NCBI GenBank assembly: GCA_023091665.1
Contig: JALJCQ010000008.1
Span: 744,001-808,000, forward strand
Direction of reading: 5' to 3'
DNA from: Pythium myriotylum
Taxonomy: Eukaryota; Oomycota; Peronosporomycetes; Pythiales; Pythiaceae
Length of the DNA stretch: 64,000 nt
Under the pieces are notes generated by a model. It was not told the DNA's origin. It worked only from the letters and a program-made list of their open reading frames with translations, and did no database searches. Shown piece after piece: positions 1 through 11,265 of this stretch. Each line of letters begins with the position of its first letter. Positions within the stretch are counted from its first letter, which is position 1. The position numbers and the translations under genes were made by a program.

Positions 1-514
1 GCGTGGTCTTGCGTTGCTTTGTCGGCGGAGGCTTGGCGAGCCGCGTTGGGCCGTTGTCGTCCTCGTCGTCGCTGGTACTGAAGTCATCGTCGTAGATGCT
101 TGGGCCGCCAGCGAGCGGCCGCTTGCGCTCCCAGAGGTGCAGTTTCTCCTGGGTCACGACGTTGAGTGGCGTGCGTACCGAGTGAGGACCACCCAGCGTG
201 TCCGTGATGGTGTCGCTTTCAGAGGAAGACGAGTACGATCCGTCCTCGGCGCCCGCGCCTTCGCTGCTGGTCTCGACGTCGGCGTTGAGCTCCTGGCGGT
301 CGCCCATGAGTGAGGCGATCGACATGCGGCAGAGCAGTTGAGCGGGCACCGACACTTCGTCTGCGGCGGCCCACGAGGCTTCGTGGGGCGCTTGCACGCC
401 CTGGAGGCGCGGTTCCATCTTGACGAGCGCACGAAAGGACGGCAGCGGCGGCGGCGGCGGCGGTGGAGACGCAGGAGGCGGCGGCTGAGACGCGCGGGGC
501 GAGGCGTTGGACAT
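1..514 (-). CDS. hypothetical protein, N-terminal fragment (runs off left edge)
   Basis: An open frame starts at the ATG at 512-514 and stays open to the window edge, giving about 171 residues. It begins MSNASPRASQ, followed by a Pro-rich stretch (two runs of 4-7 prolines), then a Ser/Glu/Asp-rich acidic segment and a Lys/Arg/Pro-rich end. A stop lies in frame upstream with no intervening ATG, so this start is the first possible one. The composition suggests a disordered N-terminus of a nuclear or regulatory protein, but no domain is visible. It is divergent from the gene starting at 844. Function unknown. Confidence 0.6.
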   Translation of the reverse strand, partial: MSNASPRASQPPPPASPPPPPPPLPSFRALVKMEPRLQGVQAPHEASWAAADEVSVPAQLLCRMSIASLMGDRQELNADVETSSEGAGAEDGSYSSSSESDTITDTLGGPHSVRTPLNVVTQEKLHLWERKRPLAGGPSIYDDDFSTSDDEDDNGPTRLAKPPPTKQRKTT

Positions 515-843
515 GGCGCGTCGGCGCAGGCGAGAGGGCTCGAGGGCTCTGCGGTGGCGTGGAGACTTGCGTGCCGGGCCCGACGAACTGGAAGTGAGCG
601 GAGCTGCTCAATGCTGCGCCGGTGACCATCACTCCCATTGTCGTTAACTTAGTGGAGACCACACGTGATGAACTTCCAGCGAGAAAGAGAGCGAGAAAAA
701 CCTCACATCTGGGTTGGGAGATGGCTACATTTGTAGAATCTGATGGTAGCAAAAGACAGAGAGAGCCAATGGCAGTTTAATCCACTTGAGTGACATCGGC
801 TTTTTAGTGACAGTGATTGGGCTGAAGAGCCGCTCGAAGGAAC
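515..843. other. intergenic, divergent promoter region
   Basis: This 329 bp lies between two divergently transcribed genes. Frames here are short and overlapping, and no RNA gene or repeat was seen. It presumably holds both promoters. Confidence 0.5.
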
Positions 844-1847
844 ATGGTGGACGACTTCGTCGGTGCGTCGGGTGGCGTTTGACGCGGCGCGCCTGTCGCT
901 GATCCGCTCGCTCTGACTAGTGCGATCGGGCGCGAAGGACTTGCTCACGCGCGCCGTCGCGGCGCTTCTTGAGGTTCGACCCGCCAATCCGGTGCTCTTC
1001 CTCGCGAATCAGTGGGTACCTCGTCACAACGCAATGGCTCGGCGTCGTGGCTCACGGACGGAGATCGCTCTCGCTGTAACAGTTTCGACACGAGTAGCAG
1101 CGCTGTCGATCGCAGTGTTCGCGCGCTGCATTTGTGTCCACCGCAGAGCTCTGCTTTCCAGGATGTGGCCTACCAAGCCTTCCGGTGGCTGAGCGCATCG
1201 TCGCTCTCTGAGGCTTCTCCAATTGAGCCCATAGTACGAGTTCGACGCGCGATCTTAACACCACCATGCCCACGAGAGCCTTTGCTGATGCCGCGGCCTC
1301 TTTGTTAGGGATTCTCGGGATCTTCGGTGATTTCACGGCACGTCTTTGAAGACGTCGTGAAGAGGCTAGTGGACGAGCTCCCTGCCCAAGTCCGACAACG
1401 CGTGTTCGACGCGTTGTGTGGCGCGAATGGTAGCCCGTCAGACGTACGGATCGCCGAATTCCAACGAGGCGTCGAGATTTGCATTCTCCTGGAAGGTTAG
1501 TAGCTGGCCTCATTATGGGCTCGAGTTGATACTCAACTCGACCTGTAGAGCTATTCGACGTGGTCGAAGAACTCTACTATTCCGTTGATAAAGGTGGGAT
1601 AGGCGAGGTGAAGCAAGCTGTCTTGTTGTCGGCTCTGGAGAATGCGGCTCAACAGTCCAAACAGCGTGAGATCGACGACTACGCTCTCGGCTTCCTTCGT
1701 TTGCATTTGCAGTCTCGCCATGACAGACCCGATCTTCCTACAGGTGGTGCGCCAGCGGCTGACAATGGTACTTCAAGCGTTGTGCAGAAGTCCGTGAGGC
1801 TCGTGGATTTGCACGAGATTGTCTATCAGGCCGTGTTCAGCCCGTGA
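844..1847 (+). CDS. CSTPP1 (C11orf49)-like protein, six exons
   Basis: Reconstructed from six exons: 844-862, 921-1011, 1083-1184, 1235-1303, 1365-1495 and 1549-1847 (236 residues). All five introns (50-71 nt) have GT..AG ends, and the first has the donor GTGCGT. The N-terminus carries a short helical segment (DLLTRAVAALLEVRPANP) of the kind seen at the start of CSTPP1, a centriolar-satellite regulator of the tubulin polyglutamylase complex. The order of later blocks (AYQAFR; LLVDELP; AEFQRGVEI) also fits that family as I recall it. Similarity is modest, so the name is an inference. The fourth intron is the weakest: other GT/AG pairs there also keep the frame. A poly(A) signal follows at 1910-1915. 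Confidence 0.5.
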
Positions 1848-1909
1848 CGGAGATATGGAATCTGGACGTCATCGGCTCTCTTTCAGTGTTCTCTCTTTCG
1901 CTACTGTCT

Positions 1910-1915
1910 AATAAA
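1910..1915 (+). promoter_or_regulatory. AATAAA polyadenylation signal
   Basis: AATAAA lies 63 nt after the stop of the gene ending at 1847, and just before the convergent bL35m stop at 1919. Confidence 0.5.
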
Positions 1916-1918
1916 GCT

Positions 1919-2298
1919 CTAGAGACGGCCCGGAAGCATGTTGAGCACGTTCTTGCGGATCTGTCCTTCCACAAAGACTGGCTTGCCGAGGCGGCGGATG
2001 CGCTCGCGGGTCTTCTTGGTCGCGATGTGGCGCTTGTTGGCCTGTGCTCGCTTGACGAGGCCGTTGCTGTTGACCTTGAAGCGCTTCTTGACGGCCGACT
2101 TGCTCTTGAGCTTGTAGCCCATCTCGCGGATCTGCATCTGCGTGACAGCGCTGCCGCTCAAGAGCGACGGCGTGGCGCGCGGCGCGAGGCTCGCGAACGA
2201 GACGAAGCTGCGCGTGGCCGCGGGCGTCGTGGCCGCCAGGACGCGCGGCTGCGAGGCGACGGCGAGACCGGCGAGCTGGCGCGTGAGGGATCTAGTGC

Positions 2299-2347
<49 letters not shown>

Positions 2348-2411
2348 GTCACACGCGCGGAACCGCAGAGAGCGAGAGAGCGAGAGAGATCACGCACCGG
2401 ATCATCGCCAT
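1919..2411 (-). CDS. mrpl35: mitochondrial large-subunit ribosomal protein bL35m
   Basis: Two exons on the minus strand, 2398-2411 and 1919-2291, encode 128 residues. The C-terminal 60 residues are typical bL35: a run beginning KLKSKSAVKKRFKV, then KRHIATKKTRERIRRLGKP. The first about 60 residues are Arg/Ser/Ala-rich without acidic residues and contain RSFVSFAS, a normal mitochondrial presequence. The ATG (2409-2411) is out of frame with the body. The frame is restored by an intron at 2292-2397 with donor GTGCGT and acceptor CACTAG. Its polypyrimidine tract is the (GA)22 microsatellite read on the minus strand. It is convergent with the preceding gene and divergent from UFSP2, 209 bp away. 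Confidence 0.85.
2301..2344. repeat. (AG)22 dinucleotide microsatellite inside the bL35m intron
   Basis: An uninterrupted 44 nt AG tract. On the minus strand it reads (CT)n and stands just upstream of the intron acceptor, where a polypyrimidine tract is expected. Confidence 0.95.
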
Positions 2412-2620
2412 GGTGAGCTGGCCTCTGCAGATGTGCGGCTTTTGTTTGGCGGTGGCCGACGGACACGGTCTCGCTCTCGGATTTGTTTATATTGAGTTGA
2501 TGGTACATTTCATTGGGTTATAACATGTTCAGGAATGAAGTCAATTGGCGATTGGCTGAAATTGTGGCCGTAGAAAATGATGCTTTATCAGCTTGCTGGA
2601 GATCGCCCTCAAGAGCTCTC

Positions 2621-4763
2621 ATGGCGGCCAAAGGCGTGGCGGCGTCGACGCTCGTGCGCTCGCTGCGGCGCTTCGCGGTGCCCGAGAGCGTCGCGGACGC
2701 CGTCGCCAGTGCAAATGGCTCGATATCGACGCATGGACTGGTGCTGGGCACCGAGAACGACCCAGGAGCAGCAGAGGACGAGGTCGCGATCTGGGGAGTC
2801 GTGCGGGATCTCGACAAGAGGTAGGACACCGATTCGTCCTCCTCTCTTTCGTGACGCTTGCTCATTTGGCGGCTCTCCTTTTTTCCACTAGTGCGTCAGT
2901 GCTTCCGTATGTTCCGACGGGCATCAGCGTCTTGGGCTCGTTCTCGGCGTGGGTGCGAGGTGATGGAGGACACGACGACGAAGACGCAGAACGAGAGGCT
3001 GCTGCGAGTACGACCGCTTCTTGAGCTGTTCTGCGATGAAGCGAGCCCACTAACAATTGCTGGTCTGCAGCTATTGCAAAAGAAGGATTGTCCGCCGCCA
3101 AGAACTTATCGCCTCGTGTGGCCCTTGTGTACGTCCACGAAACCCAGCGGCTGCATCTCTTCGACTACGATGCCAAGCCACTCCCATTGGAGATCATCGG
3201 CTGTCTCCATGCGAGCGACTTTGTGCAAGCAACTGGCCACGCTCTACTTCGAGCGTCCGTGTCGTTCGAGGCCTCATCGAAGCAAGAGGTTGCGACGTTT
3301 CTGGAGCGATCTGTTCCGTATTTCGTGTTTCCAGAACGCCGCCAAAGCATTTTCAACGCTGAAGGTGTCGAGGTGACGCGTAGCGAGTCGACTTCAACCT
3401 CTAAAGATCTTCGTGACCTGGTTAAGGTCCCCGAGAAGCGAGTTGTGGCGAGCAAGTCGAAGAAAAAGAAGGCGACCTCCGGCAACGACAATTGGGACTC
3501 ATCAGCCAAGGCGAGTAATGCGATTAGTGGGGGAGATTTCCTCGCTGTCGATCCTGGGGCAGGTATAGAGAGCGGATACATCAAGACACTGGAGTATGGG
3601 GAGGTTGCAGATGTCCAGGTGTTGCGAAACCTTGGTGCTTCTTCATCACTTGCCGGAATAGCGCCAGTCCTTGAAATCCGTGCCCCAGGGCAGAATGTAC
3701 AAGTTCAGCCTGTGCGAGTCACTGCTGACGCCCTCGTAGTTGCTCCGATCTCGGCCCCCGTGGCGAAGATTGTTGCCAACTTGCGTGATGAGCTTGCCAA
3801 GCAGGTTTGTGCAGTGCTACTCGGGTGTGGTGGCTTTATGTCTCACAACTCGTCGAACTCACGTAGGTCTCACGCCTAACGGCTGAGTGGAAATCTTCGA
3901 TCACAATGCTGCGGACTGACCACTTTGCCCTCCTCGGTGCTTCATTCCCCCTTTCTCTTCCGACAGTCGATCGGGAGCTGTCTGCGGCCGTCGCAACGTC
4001 CAAGGTGCTCTCGGAGCAGTTCGTGCAGCCGGAGAATCAGCCCCTCTTTGTACCAAATAAGTGCTCACTCTCGGTGCAGGCGGCATCTCTTGCTGAAATC
4101 GATGTTCTTTTCAATGTCCACGAAGGTATTCCACCCTCGGGCATTCCCAACGGCACACAATACCTCGTCGATGGATTTTACGGATATTACCACTACATGC
4201 AACAGGCGATGAATGACAAAGGATGGGGCTGTGCGTATCGCTCACTTCAAACTTTGGCGTCGTGGCTCTTCTGGAACCACTACACAGCAACGCCGACACT
4301 CTCGCACCGCAAGATCCAGGAAACACTTGTAGCCATCGGCGACAAACCCTCGACATTTGTCGGATCGCGTGAGTGGATCGGGAGTATGGAAGTCGGCTTC
4401 GTGCTGGACGAGTTGTTCGGGATCTCATTTCGCACGATCAATGCAAACAATGGCCAGCAGCTCGTAGAGAAAGCTCAAGAACTCAAGCATCACTTCGAGA
4501 CGCAAGGAACACCAGTGATGATGGGTGGCGGCCAGCTCGCGTTCACTCTGCTCGGGATCGACTACAATGCGTCGTCAGGTGAGTGCGCATTTCTTATCCT
4601 TGACCCTCATTATGTCGGTCCCGAAGACCTTGAGACCATCCAGACCAAGACCATGCCCCTCGAAGGGTACAAAGCGGTTCCATGTGGGTGGCGCAAGGCC
4701 TCTACTTTCAGCAAGACAAGTTTCTACAACCTCTGCCTGCCGCAACGCCCGCACATGGAATAA
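2621..4763 (+). CDS. UFSP2: UFM1-specific protease 2 (C78 peptidase)
   Basis: Removes or matures UFM1 (ufmylation pathway). The catalytic domain is in the last exon: the Cys box KGWGCAYRSLQT, the Asp-His box LDPHY and the C-terminus YNLCLPQRP, all diagnostic of UfSP2. Exons read as 2621-2820, 2892-3007, 3071 to about 3804, and 3967-4763. The first two introns are clear. The third uses the strong acceptor CTTCCGACAG (ends 3966), but the donor is ambiguous: GT sites near 3793 and 3828 fit the phase, while the best-looking one at 3805 does not unless a later acceptor is used. The N-terminal part resembles the regulatory region of animal and plant UFSP2. AATAAA overlaps the stop codon (4760-4765). 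Confidence 0.85.
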
Positions 4764-5571
4764 AAGAAGATCTATAGATGAGTTGTCACAGAGTACATTT
4801 GATTTTACGGACTCTCCATGGGAGTCTCGAACACGAAAAGGTTTAGTTTGTCTCTCTAGCCTGCCGCCCGCACCAGCAGCTCCTCAATTCTGCTGGTTTG
4901 AGTATAATGCGAACTTGTGCGAGAACAAACAAGATTTTATGGGTCGTCTCTCCATTCCACTCACTCGTGGAAATGCAACGCGTGTCTTCTCGTTTCGATA
5001 CGCGGGTTCTTCGTCTTTTCCAATGTCCTTCGGTTTGTCGCTTGTATCGAGATCGATCATTTTTCTTGTCTTCGTTCCACCGTAGTTGTCAGGAGTTTTG
5101 GTTCAAACACGCCAATATTTGAACCTGATTTTTTTTGCATGTTTCTTCACATCAAGATGAATCAATCGCCCCGACGATGAGTCGAATAATAATGTCGAAT
5201 CATATACGACATTTGTCCTCTGTCGTGGTTCCTGGTGTCATCTTGAGTCTTAATGGGTCGGTTGGCTCGGTTCGCAGTGTCCGTGGACACGTCGCGATCC
5301 GTGCCCCTTCGTCTTTTTCATATGTGCTGGCGTTCTAGTATCGTTCAGCTCCATCTTCATAAATCATATCATCGTCCTCGGGAGGACGGTCTTGGTCGCG
5401 CTTGAGAAGTCGAGGTCTTCCAAGTCACAGGCATCGCTTTTATACAAAATATGTGCACGCGACGGCGAGGTCGCACATGAGCCACACTGAGGGCCCACGT
5501 CACGTCATCGTCGCCGAACCACATCTATAAACAGTTCACTCGAATGCACGCACGCGATCTTCACAGCTCAC
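4764..5571. other. intergenic, nothing recognised
   Basis: A convergent gap between UFSP2 (+) and the PH-domain gene (-). It is T-rich with several short frames, none of which shows a recognisable protein or a plausible splice partner. Confidence 0.5.
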
Positions 5572-6937
5572 TCATGCGGCTGTAATGGCATTTGTCGCCG
5601 TCTTTGTCTGCAGCAGCATCTCCAAAATGTTCTTCTCGTCTTGAGGACCGAGGGTTGTCGAGACAAGCAAAGCGCTCGGGCCAGTGGAGACGGTCGTCAT
5701 CGTTGTGGTCGTAGTAGTCTTCGTCAGCTGCGTCAGCGACGTCTGAGTGGTGGACGGCGGCAGCTGGGGCACCGCAGGCGACGAGCCACCAACTTGGCGA
5801 CGGGCAACCTGGAGCAAGCTGAGCCAAAGATCGGCGTCAGAAGATCCGGTCTTGGAGCGGAACAGAACGCTACGGCCATCGAAGCACTGCAGACAAATGT
5901 CACTCTGGTTCATCCGAGTGATATTGATAACCGTACGCAAGTCGAGCGAGCCGCGCGGGCTCTTCCAGTAGCTGCGCTTGTACATGTTGGCGACACCTTT
6001 GTTAATGTCTAGGTATACCCAACGCTTGTGCCAGCTTCGGAACAGGTGCGGGCTGTGAAATACAAAACGACTCGTTAGTACCCTCGTAGACTGGTTCAAT
6101 GGAAAGGGGACAAACTTACATCGTGTCCTTGAGAACGTAAAGGTAGCCCGAGTACGATGGCAGCTCGACATCGACAACTGGAGCTGGCTGTGGAATCACG
6201 GGGATGGTCACAGCCGGCTGAACGACTTCTTCCTTGCAAGAGTCGAAGAAGTAACGCTGGAAGCGAGTCTTCTCCGTGCGGATGACAGTGATAGCCACGG
6301 CGAGTGTGAGTTCGGCCTGAGCGAGGTCAGCCTTGTCATCATCGTCGAGTTCCAGGTGGCGAAGCTTGAGGCGCTTTTCACGCTCGGCTTCGAGTTGAGC
6401 CTCGGGGTCGATCTCGTTTCCATCGTCGTCCAAAAGCTGGAAGCGGCCGCTCATCGTGCGCTGGCGAGTGACCGACTTGGAGAGCATGGCACCGGCGTTG
6501 AGCACCTGAAGTCCGGCGAGATCCACCGTGTCAAGGTTGATCTCCTCGTAAAAGACAAGGTCGTGCTCCGCACCGTCCCAGAACTGCTTCTTCATGCCAA
6601 AGTTCTGGCGGAACATCGCGACGGTGTTGGCGTCCTGGATGTCATAGTATCCGTGGGTCTCAAAGAACTTGAGTCCGTCCTCGATCGTGGCGCGGCCGGC
6701 GTAGATATCTTCGAGGTGGGCCTCGAAAGGGTCTTCATAGTCCAAGTTGGATTTTGTCCGCATCGAGGCGGACTTGACAGGCTTGATGACGCTGATGCCA
6801 GCGGCCGTGGAGGGCGTGGTGGTCGGTCCGTGGGTGAGGTCGGCGCTGCCGTTGCGGTGTCGCGGAGGAAGCGACGTGGTCTTCTTGAAGCTGGCCGAGT
6901 CGAGCGGGGCCACGGGTGGGAACTCAACAGCAGGCAT
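5572..6937 (-). CDS. PH-domain protein
   Basis: Two exons on the minus strand, 6120-6937 and 5572-6052, give 432 residues. The intron (6053-6119) has donor GTAAGT and acceptor TTTCACAG and splits the PH domain. The joined sequence reads GYLYVLKDTIPHLFRSWHKR then WVYLDINKG, a standard PH start. The first strand SYSGYLYV, the RSWHKRWVYLD segment and the closing helix with DLWLSLLQVA mark the domain at about residues 257-365. The N-terminal 250 residues have a charged, partly helical region (ERKRLKLRHLELDD-like) and no named domain. The C-terminus is Thr-rich and disordered. A membrane or phosphoinositide adaptor is likely, but the partner is unknown. Confidence 0.75.
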
Positions 6938-7907
6938 CTCTGTGTCTGGATCCCGACCGCGGTGGAAGGAGGGGGGGAGGGAAGGGTCAAGCGAGCGGGG
7001 ACGGGACCTGGAGAGGGTTCAAATGGCGCGTCTCCGACTCGCGAGAAAAGGGGGGCGAGGAGGAAGGGGGGGGGGGGGATGACGAGAGAAGAGAGACGGG
7101 GGTGACCAAGCGGCCAACGGAGAGGTCGGCGACGCGGCGCGACCGGGGCAATCCGAGAGTACTGGGAACGCTCCAGCGACGCGTCCACGCAGCGCGACCG
7201 GTGAAGGGAGTGGCGTTCCTCCTGCTTCCTCGTCTCGCGGCGAGCTCCGATGGGCTTGTGCGCCCGCCTGGGTCGAGGGCCGCGCCGGTCTGCACGCGAG
7301 CGGGTCCGGGCGGGAGTGGGTGCCCTGCGATTCAGCAACCAAGGAATGATGGTCATTTGCACGTTGTATGGGACACGGCTCGTCTGCGCCGACAAAGAAA
7401 ACAGACGGTTGCAGGATCAGGACCGCGCGCTGAGAACTTTCTCCGCCTCGCCGCTCTTTCCCAACAAACGCACGATGCGACAACACGGACAGGGCAAGGG
7501 GCAGTGTCTTCAATGTCGGCAAACTAGATCTCCCTGCTCAAACGAATGGCAAGTTGTTTGGAAATGGGTTGAACCAGAACTTCCATAATGGATAAAAGGA
7601 CTGGACTGCATGAGGTACCTATATCAATTTTGATAGGTCTTTTTTATATTTTCTGTGGACGGGCTCGAAAGAAAGTGAGAAGCAACCCGACCCGCTTTAC
7701 GTGACACTCCCGCTCTCCTGGCCTGGCCATGTGACGAGTGTCACGTCACAAATGACTCAATCTTTTGGATCCAGGACCTAATCTAGGACGCGACCGCTGA
7801 ACCTGCTACACCTCTATAAAAGGATATCTCTCCTCTCTATCAAGATACCGTACCTCTCCGGAGGCACCCCGGCAAAGCATCGAGCAAGAGAGAGCCGCCC
7901 CGCCGCC
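6938..7907. other. intergenic, divergent promoters of PH gene and GT-A
   Basis: The 970 bp holds G/C-rich sequence with a run of 13 G at 7066-7078 and long overlapping frames of low complexity (Arg/Pro/Gly-rich) on both strands that I read as non-coding. Its right end carries a TATA-like element for GT-A. Confidence 0.5.
7815..7821 (+). promoter_or_regulatory. TATA-like element upstream of GT-A
   Basis: TATAAAA, 87 nt before the GT-A ATG and followed by a C/T-rich stretch (CTCTCCTCTCTATC), a reasonable core promoter. Position-based inference only. Confidence 0.35.
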
Positions 7908-9510
7908 ATGAAGCCCGAGGAAGCGGCCCCCGCCGGCTGCCGGCTGCGCCCGCTCGTGTTCGGGCTCTTCAGCTTGGTCTGCCTGTCTCTGTACGCCCTC
8001 TCGCGCGAAGTCTACGTCACCACGGCCTACTCGGCGCGCGACACGGAGCCGTCCTACGTGCCTGACGGCCCGCTCTCTGGCGGCCAGTATGTGCACTACC
8101 CCGAGGAGATCTTCGCGACCGACTGGGCCGCCAAGGTGCCGCTGAGCGACCGCCTCGACCTCGGGCGGCTCCACAAGGCGTGCATGCGCTTCAAGGACAG
8201 CGTCGTGCCGTGGAACATCGGCAGCGGCCGCATCCCCGTCGAGCGAGCCGTCATCAACGAGAGCGACCCGGACCTGCTCACGAGGCTCAAGCAGTGCGCA
8301 GACGTAGACATCTTTGTGCCCGGAGGGCTGCGCAACAACGGATACTGCGAAGACGCTGGCGCGTACGCGAAGTGTGAGTGGACGTTGGTGTGAAAGGGGG
8401 GTTGTGATGGCGAATTAACCTTTACTCTACTCAAATGCATCAGACTTGCGCGCACGCATCCTGCCTGGATGGATCAGGAACCTGAAAGTGTTTGACCCTT
8501 CCGCAGGTCGCGATGTCGGCTACCACGATCTCTGTCCGACCACGCCGATGATCTTCTTCAACCACTACTGGGAGGAGATCCCGGACGACCCGAGTTGGCC
8601 AAAGGCCAAGCACATGGTGCTCATGCCCAACTTGGAGATGCATGAACTCCAGGCCGAGCACTACTGGCGACCCGATTTTGTTTTGTGCAAGACTGCCGTT
8701 TGTACGCGCTACGTCAAGGACTGGTACAAGCAGAACGGCAACCCGCGCCAGACCAAGGTCGTGTACACGCGCCACACATCCACTGACATCTCATCGATCG
8801 TGAAGGCTGCGCTCCCAGCCAATGAAATTGCGCCGAAGGATTTCAGCAGCCTCTCGATTGTCCACACTGCTGGTACGAGTATTCAGAAAGGGTCGATGTT
8901 GGTCTTCGATTGCTGGCTGGGAAGACCTGATTTGCCCCCGATCGACATGTACATGGCTCAGCACCTCTATGATGAGTGGTTTGACAAGAAGTACGCAGCA
9001 CGACTTGCAAAAGCCAAGAACATTCGATTGCATTTGGGCAAACTGGATGAGATCGCGTTCGGACACCTGATTGCAGAGAGTTCTGTGTTCGTGTGCTCGA
9101 GCCTGCAAGAAGGTTACGGCCACTACATCAACCAAGCAAGGGCGTCTGGGGGCCTTGTACTCACTCCAGATGTGCCACCGATGAATGAGCTCATCACGCC
9201 TTCGTCTGGCGTGCTGATTGCTGCCACTGCAGTCGGAAATGAGCACCAATTCTTTGGTGGTAACGGGAAGCACCCTCTCGCGATGCGAAACGTGACAGGT
9301 TTCATTGCTCGATTCGGTGGCAAAGACGTATGCAAGGCCATGGACGAGGCTTTGAGGTATTTGACCCCAGAAGAGCGGCAGCGACGAGCCGAACGTGCGC
9401 AACAGCAGTACTTTTTTGACACAGTCTTCTTTGCTCGCTCGATGGAGGAGCTCAAGAAAGATCTGGGTGTCGTAGATCACCCCGCGGTTAATCTGCGAAA
9501 CTCCCCCTAG
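7908..9510 (+). CDS. GT-A: type II membrane glycosyltransferase-like protein
   Basis: Two exons, 7908-8373 and 8444-9510, encode 510 residues. The intron (donor GTGAGT, acceptor CATCAG) splits the Tyr codon of AYAK-Y. A single N-terminal hydrophobic segment (about residues 13-31) after a short basic-containing tail predicts a Golgi type II anchor. The lumenal part has conserved blocks: GYCEDAGAYAK, YHDLCPTTPMIFFNHYW, LMPNLEMHEL, VLCKTAVC, and near residue 377 EGYGHYINQARASGG followed by PPMNELITPSSG. The last block is like the E-x(n)-G-x-P-x-x-E region of GT4/GT-B enzymes. Donor and acceptor sugars are unknown. It is convergent with GT-B 130 bp away. Confidence 0.8.
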
Positions 9511-9640
9511 ACAATCGCGGTGACTAGAGTTATTTCTCAAAACAAGTGTATCTTTGGTTGTGGATGTTTTGGATGCTCCTTCAAAATCCCCAGCTGAATC
9601 TAAAATGCAGTAAAACTCAAGTAGGATACAATCGACAAGC

Positions 9641-11265
9641 TCAAGGGGTCTCTCGAAAAATCCGCTGTGGACGCTTGGCAAATTCCCGCAACTCCTTCAT
9701 CTTGGCAGCGAAGAAATTCGTGTCGATGTTGTATTGAGTCTTGGCTCGTTCTCCGAGCGCCTTTCGTTGAGCAGGCGTCATTGCGACCAAGCGATCGACA
9801 GCAGCACAAATTTGGACCGACTCGATGTCAGCAGTCATACTCTTCACACCAACGAGACCATGTTGCTTGTCGTAGTGACCGCCAAGTAGCTGACCTTCTA
9901 TAGGTCGCCGCTTTGACGGCACCAAAACACCTGATTCCGGCGACAACAGCTCGTTCATCGGGGCCAGATCGGTCGTTATGATGACGGCGCCAGTTGCTCT
10001 AGCCTGGTTGATGTAATGGCCGTAACCTTCCTGGTAACTTGTGCACATGAAGAACGCACTTTCAGCAGTGAGTTTACCGAATTCATCGGCGCCGACTCGC
10101 TCCAAATTGATTGAAATGCGATCCTTCGCAGCCTGGAGCGCGTCGTGGACGCGGGGTCTAATCTCATCATCGTAGATGTTCTTCGCGATGTACACATCGA
10201 TCTTCGGAAGATCGTTCCGGCTCAAGAAACACTCGAGCACATGCCTGGTACCCTTCTGCATGCTGGTACCGACGGCATGAACGAAACGGACGTCCGAGTA
10301 ATTCTTCGGCTTGATTGCAGCATCGCCGAGGCGCTCGCGTGCCAGCTCTGCGATGTCGGAAGTCGTGTGGCGCGTGTAAAACACGACAGTGTTCTTGGGG
10401 TTACCTTCCTGCTCGTACCATGCACGCACTCGGCGGGCACAGATAGCTGTCTTGCACAGCACGGCGTCGACATTCCAATAATGGTTCTCGTTGAGCTCAA
10501 ACATTTCGATGTTCGGCATCAGGTACTTGGGCTTACTCGGAGGCCACTCAGGCTTGTCCGGGATGCCATCCCAGTAGTGGTTTAGGAAGATCATCGGCGT
10601 CTTGGGGCACAGATCGTGGTACGAGTAGCTCTTCCCGGTCTTCTTGTCCGTGTAAGTCATCTCAATAGCCCAGGTTGGCAGCATTCGTGACTCGAGATCT
10701 GCAAACGCGAGCCAAGATTATTAGAGTCAGGAATCGTTGATCATATGTAAGAGCCGTGGCAGCTGGTCAACTCACACTTGGTGTATCCGATCGAGTCCTC
10801 GCAGTAGCCGTGGCCACGGATGCCCAGCGGCAAGAAGATATCGACGTCGGGACACTGGCGGATCTTGTCGATGAGGTCTGGGTCGTCGCGGTTGATGAGT
10901 CCCGAGGGCGTCGCGATCTTGCCTCCTTTGCCGTACGCGGCCGGGATGACGCTCTCCTTGTGGGTCAGACACGCCTCGTGCAGCAGCGCCAGGTGGAGGC
11001 GGTCGGCGCGGGACACGGGCTTAGCCCATTTGGACTTGAGCACGATCTCCGGGTAGACTTCGCCGTCCTCGGGGATGAGCACCTGGTCGAGCTTGGGCGT
11101 GAGCAGCTCGCGCGAGGCGGCGCTGTCGAGCATCAGAAGCTGGAAGTACATGAGCGCGGCGCCCACGAGCGCCGTGGCGAGCAGGATGTTGACGGGCGTG
11201 AGCCAGGCGCGGCGCGCGTGGGCGCTCTGCCACTGCGCGTAGAAGCTGCTCTTGGGCGCGCCCAT
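9641..11265 (-). CDS. GT-B: type II membrane glycosyltransferase-like protein
   Basis: Minus-strand exons 10776-11265 and 9641-10698 encode 515 residues. The intron splits the same Tyr codon as in GT-A. I chose the ATG at 11265 over an in-frame one at 11307 because it has better context (CCATGG) and paralog N-termini are of this length. A hydrophobic anchor lies at about residues 22-42. It keeps all family blocks (GYCEDSIGYTK, YHDLCPKTPMIFLNHYWDG, LMPNIEMFEL, VLCKTAICARRV, EGYGHYINQARATGA, PMNELLSPESG). Like GT-A it lacks the second intron seen in GT-D and GT-E, so GT-A and GT-B form a subgroup. An imperfect direct repeat lies 62 bp upstream. Confidence 0.8.

Noticed and set aside
1327..1351. 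25-nt intron or frameshift in the CSTPP1-like gene
   Set aside because: A 61-nt intron at 1304-1364 in the right phase gives a more natural protein, so no error or tiny intron is needed.
1052..1513. 153-residue minus-strand frame
   Set aside because: Antisense to exons of the CSTPP1-like gene, whose spliced frame makes much better protein sense.
6592..7395. 267-residue minus-strand frame, Arg/Pro/Ser-rich
   Set aside because: Shadow of the PH-gene exon plus GC-rich promoter; low-complexity out-of-frame translation.
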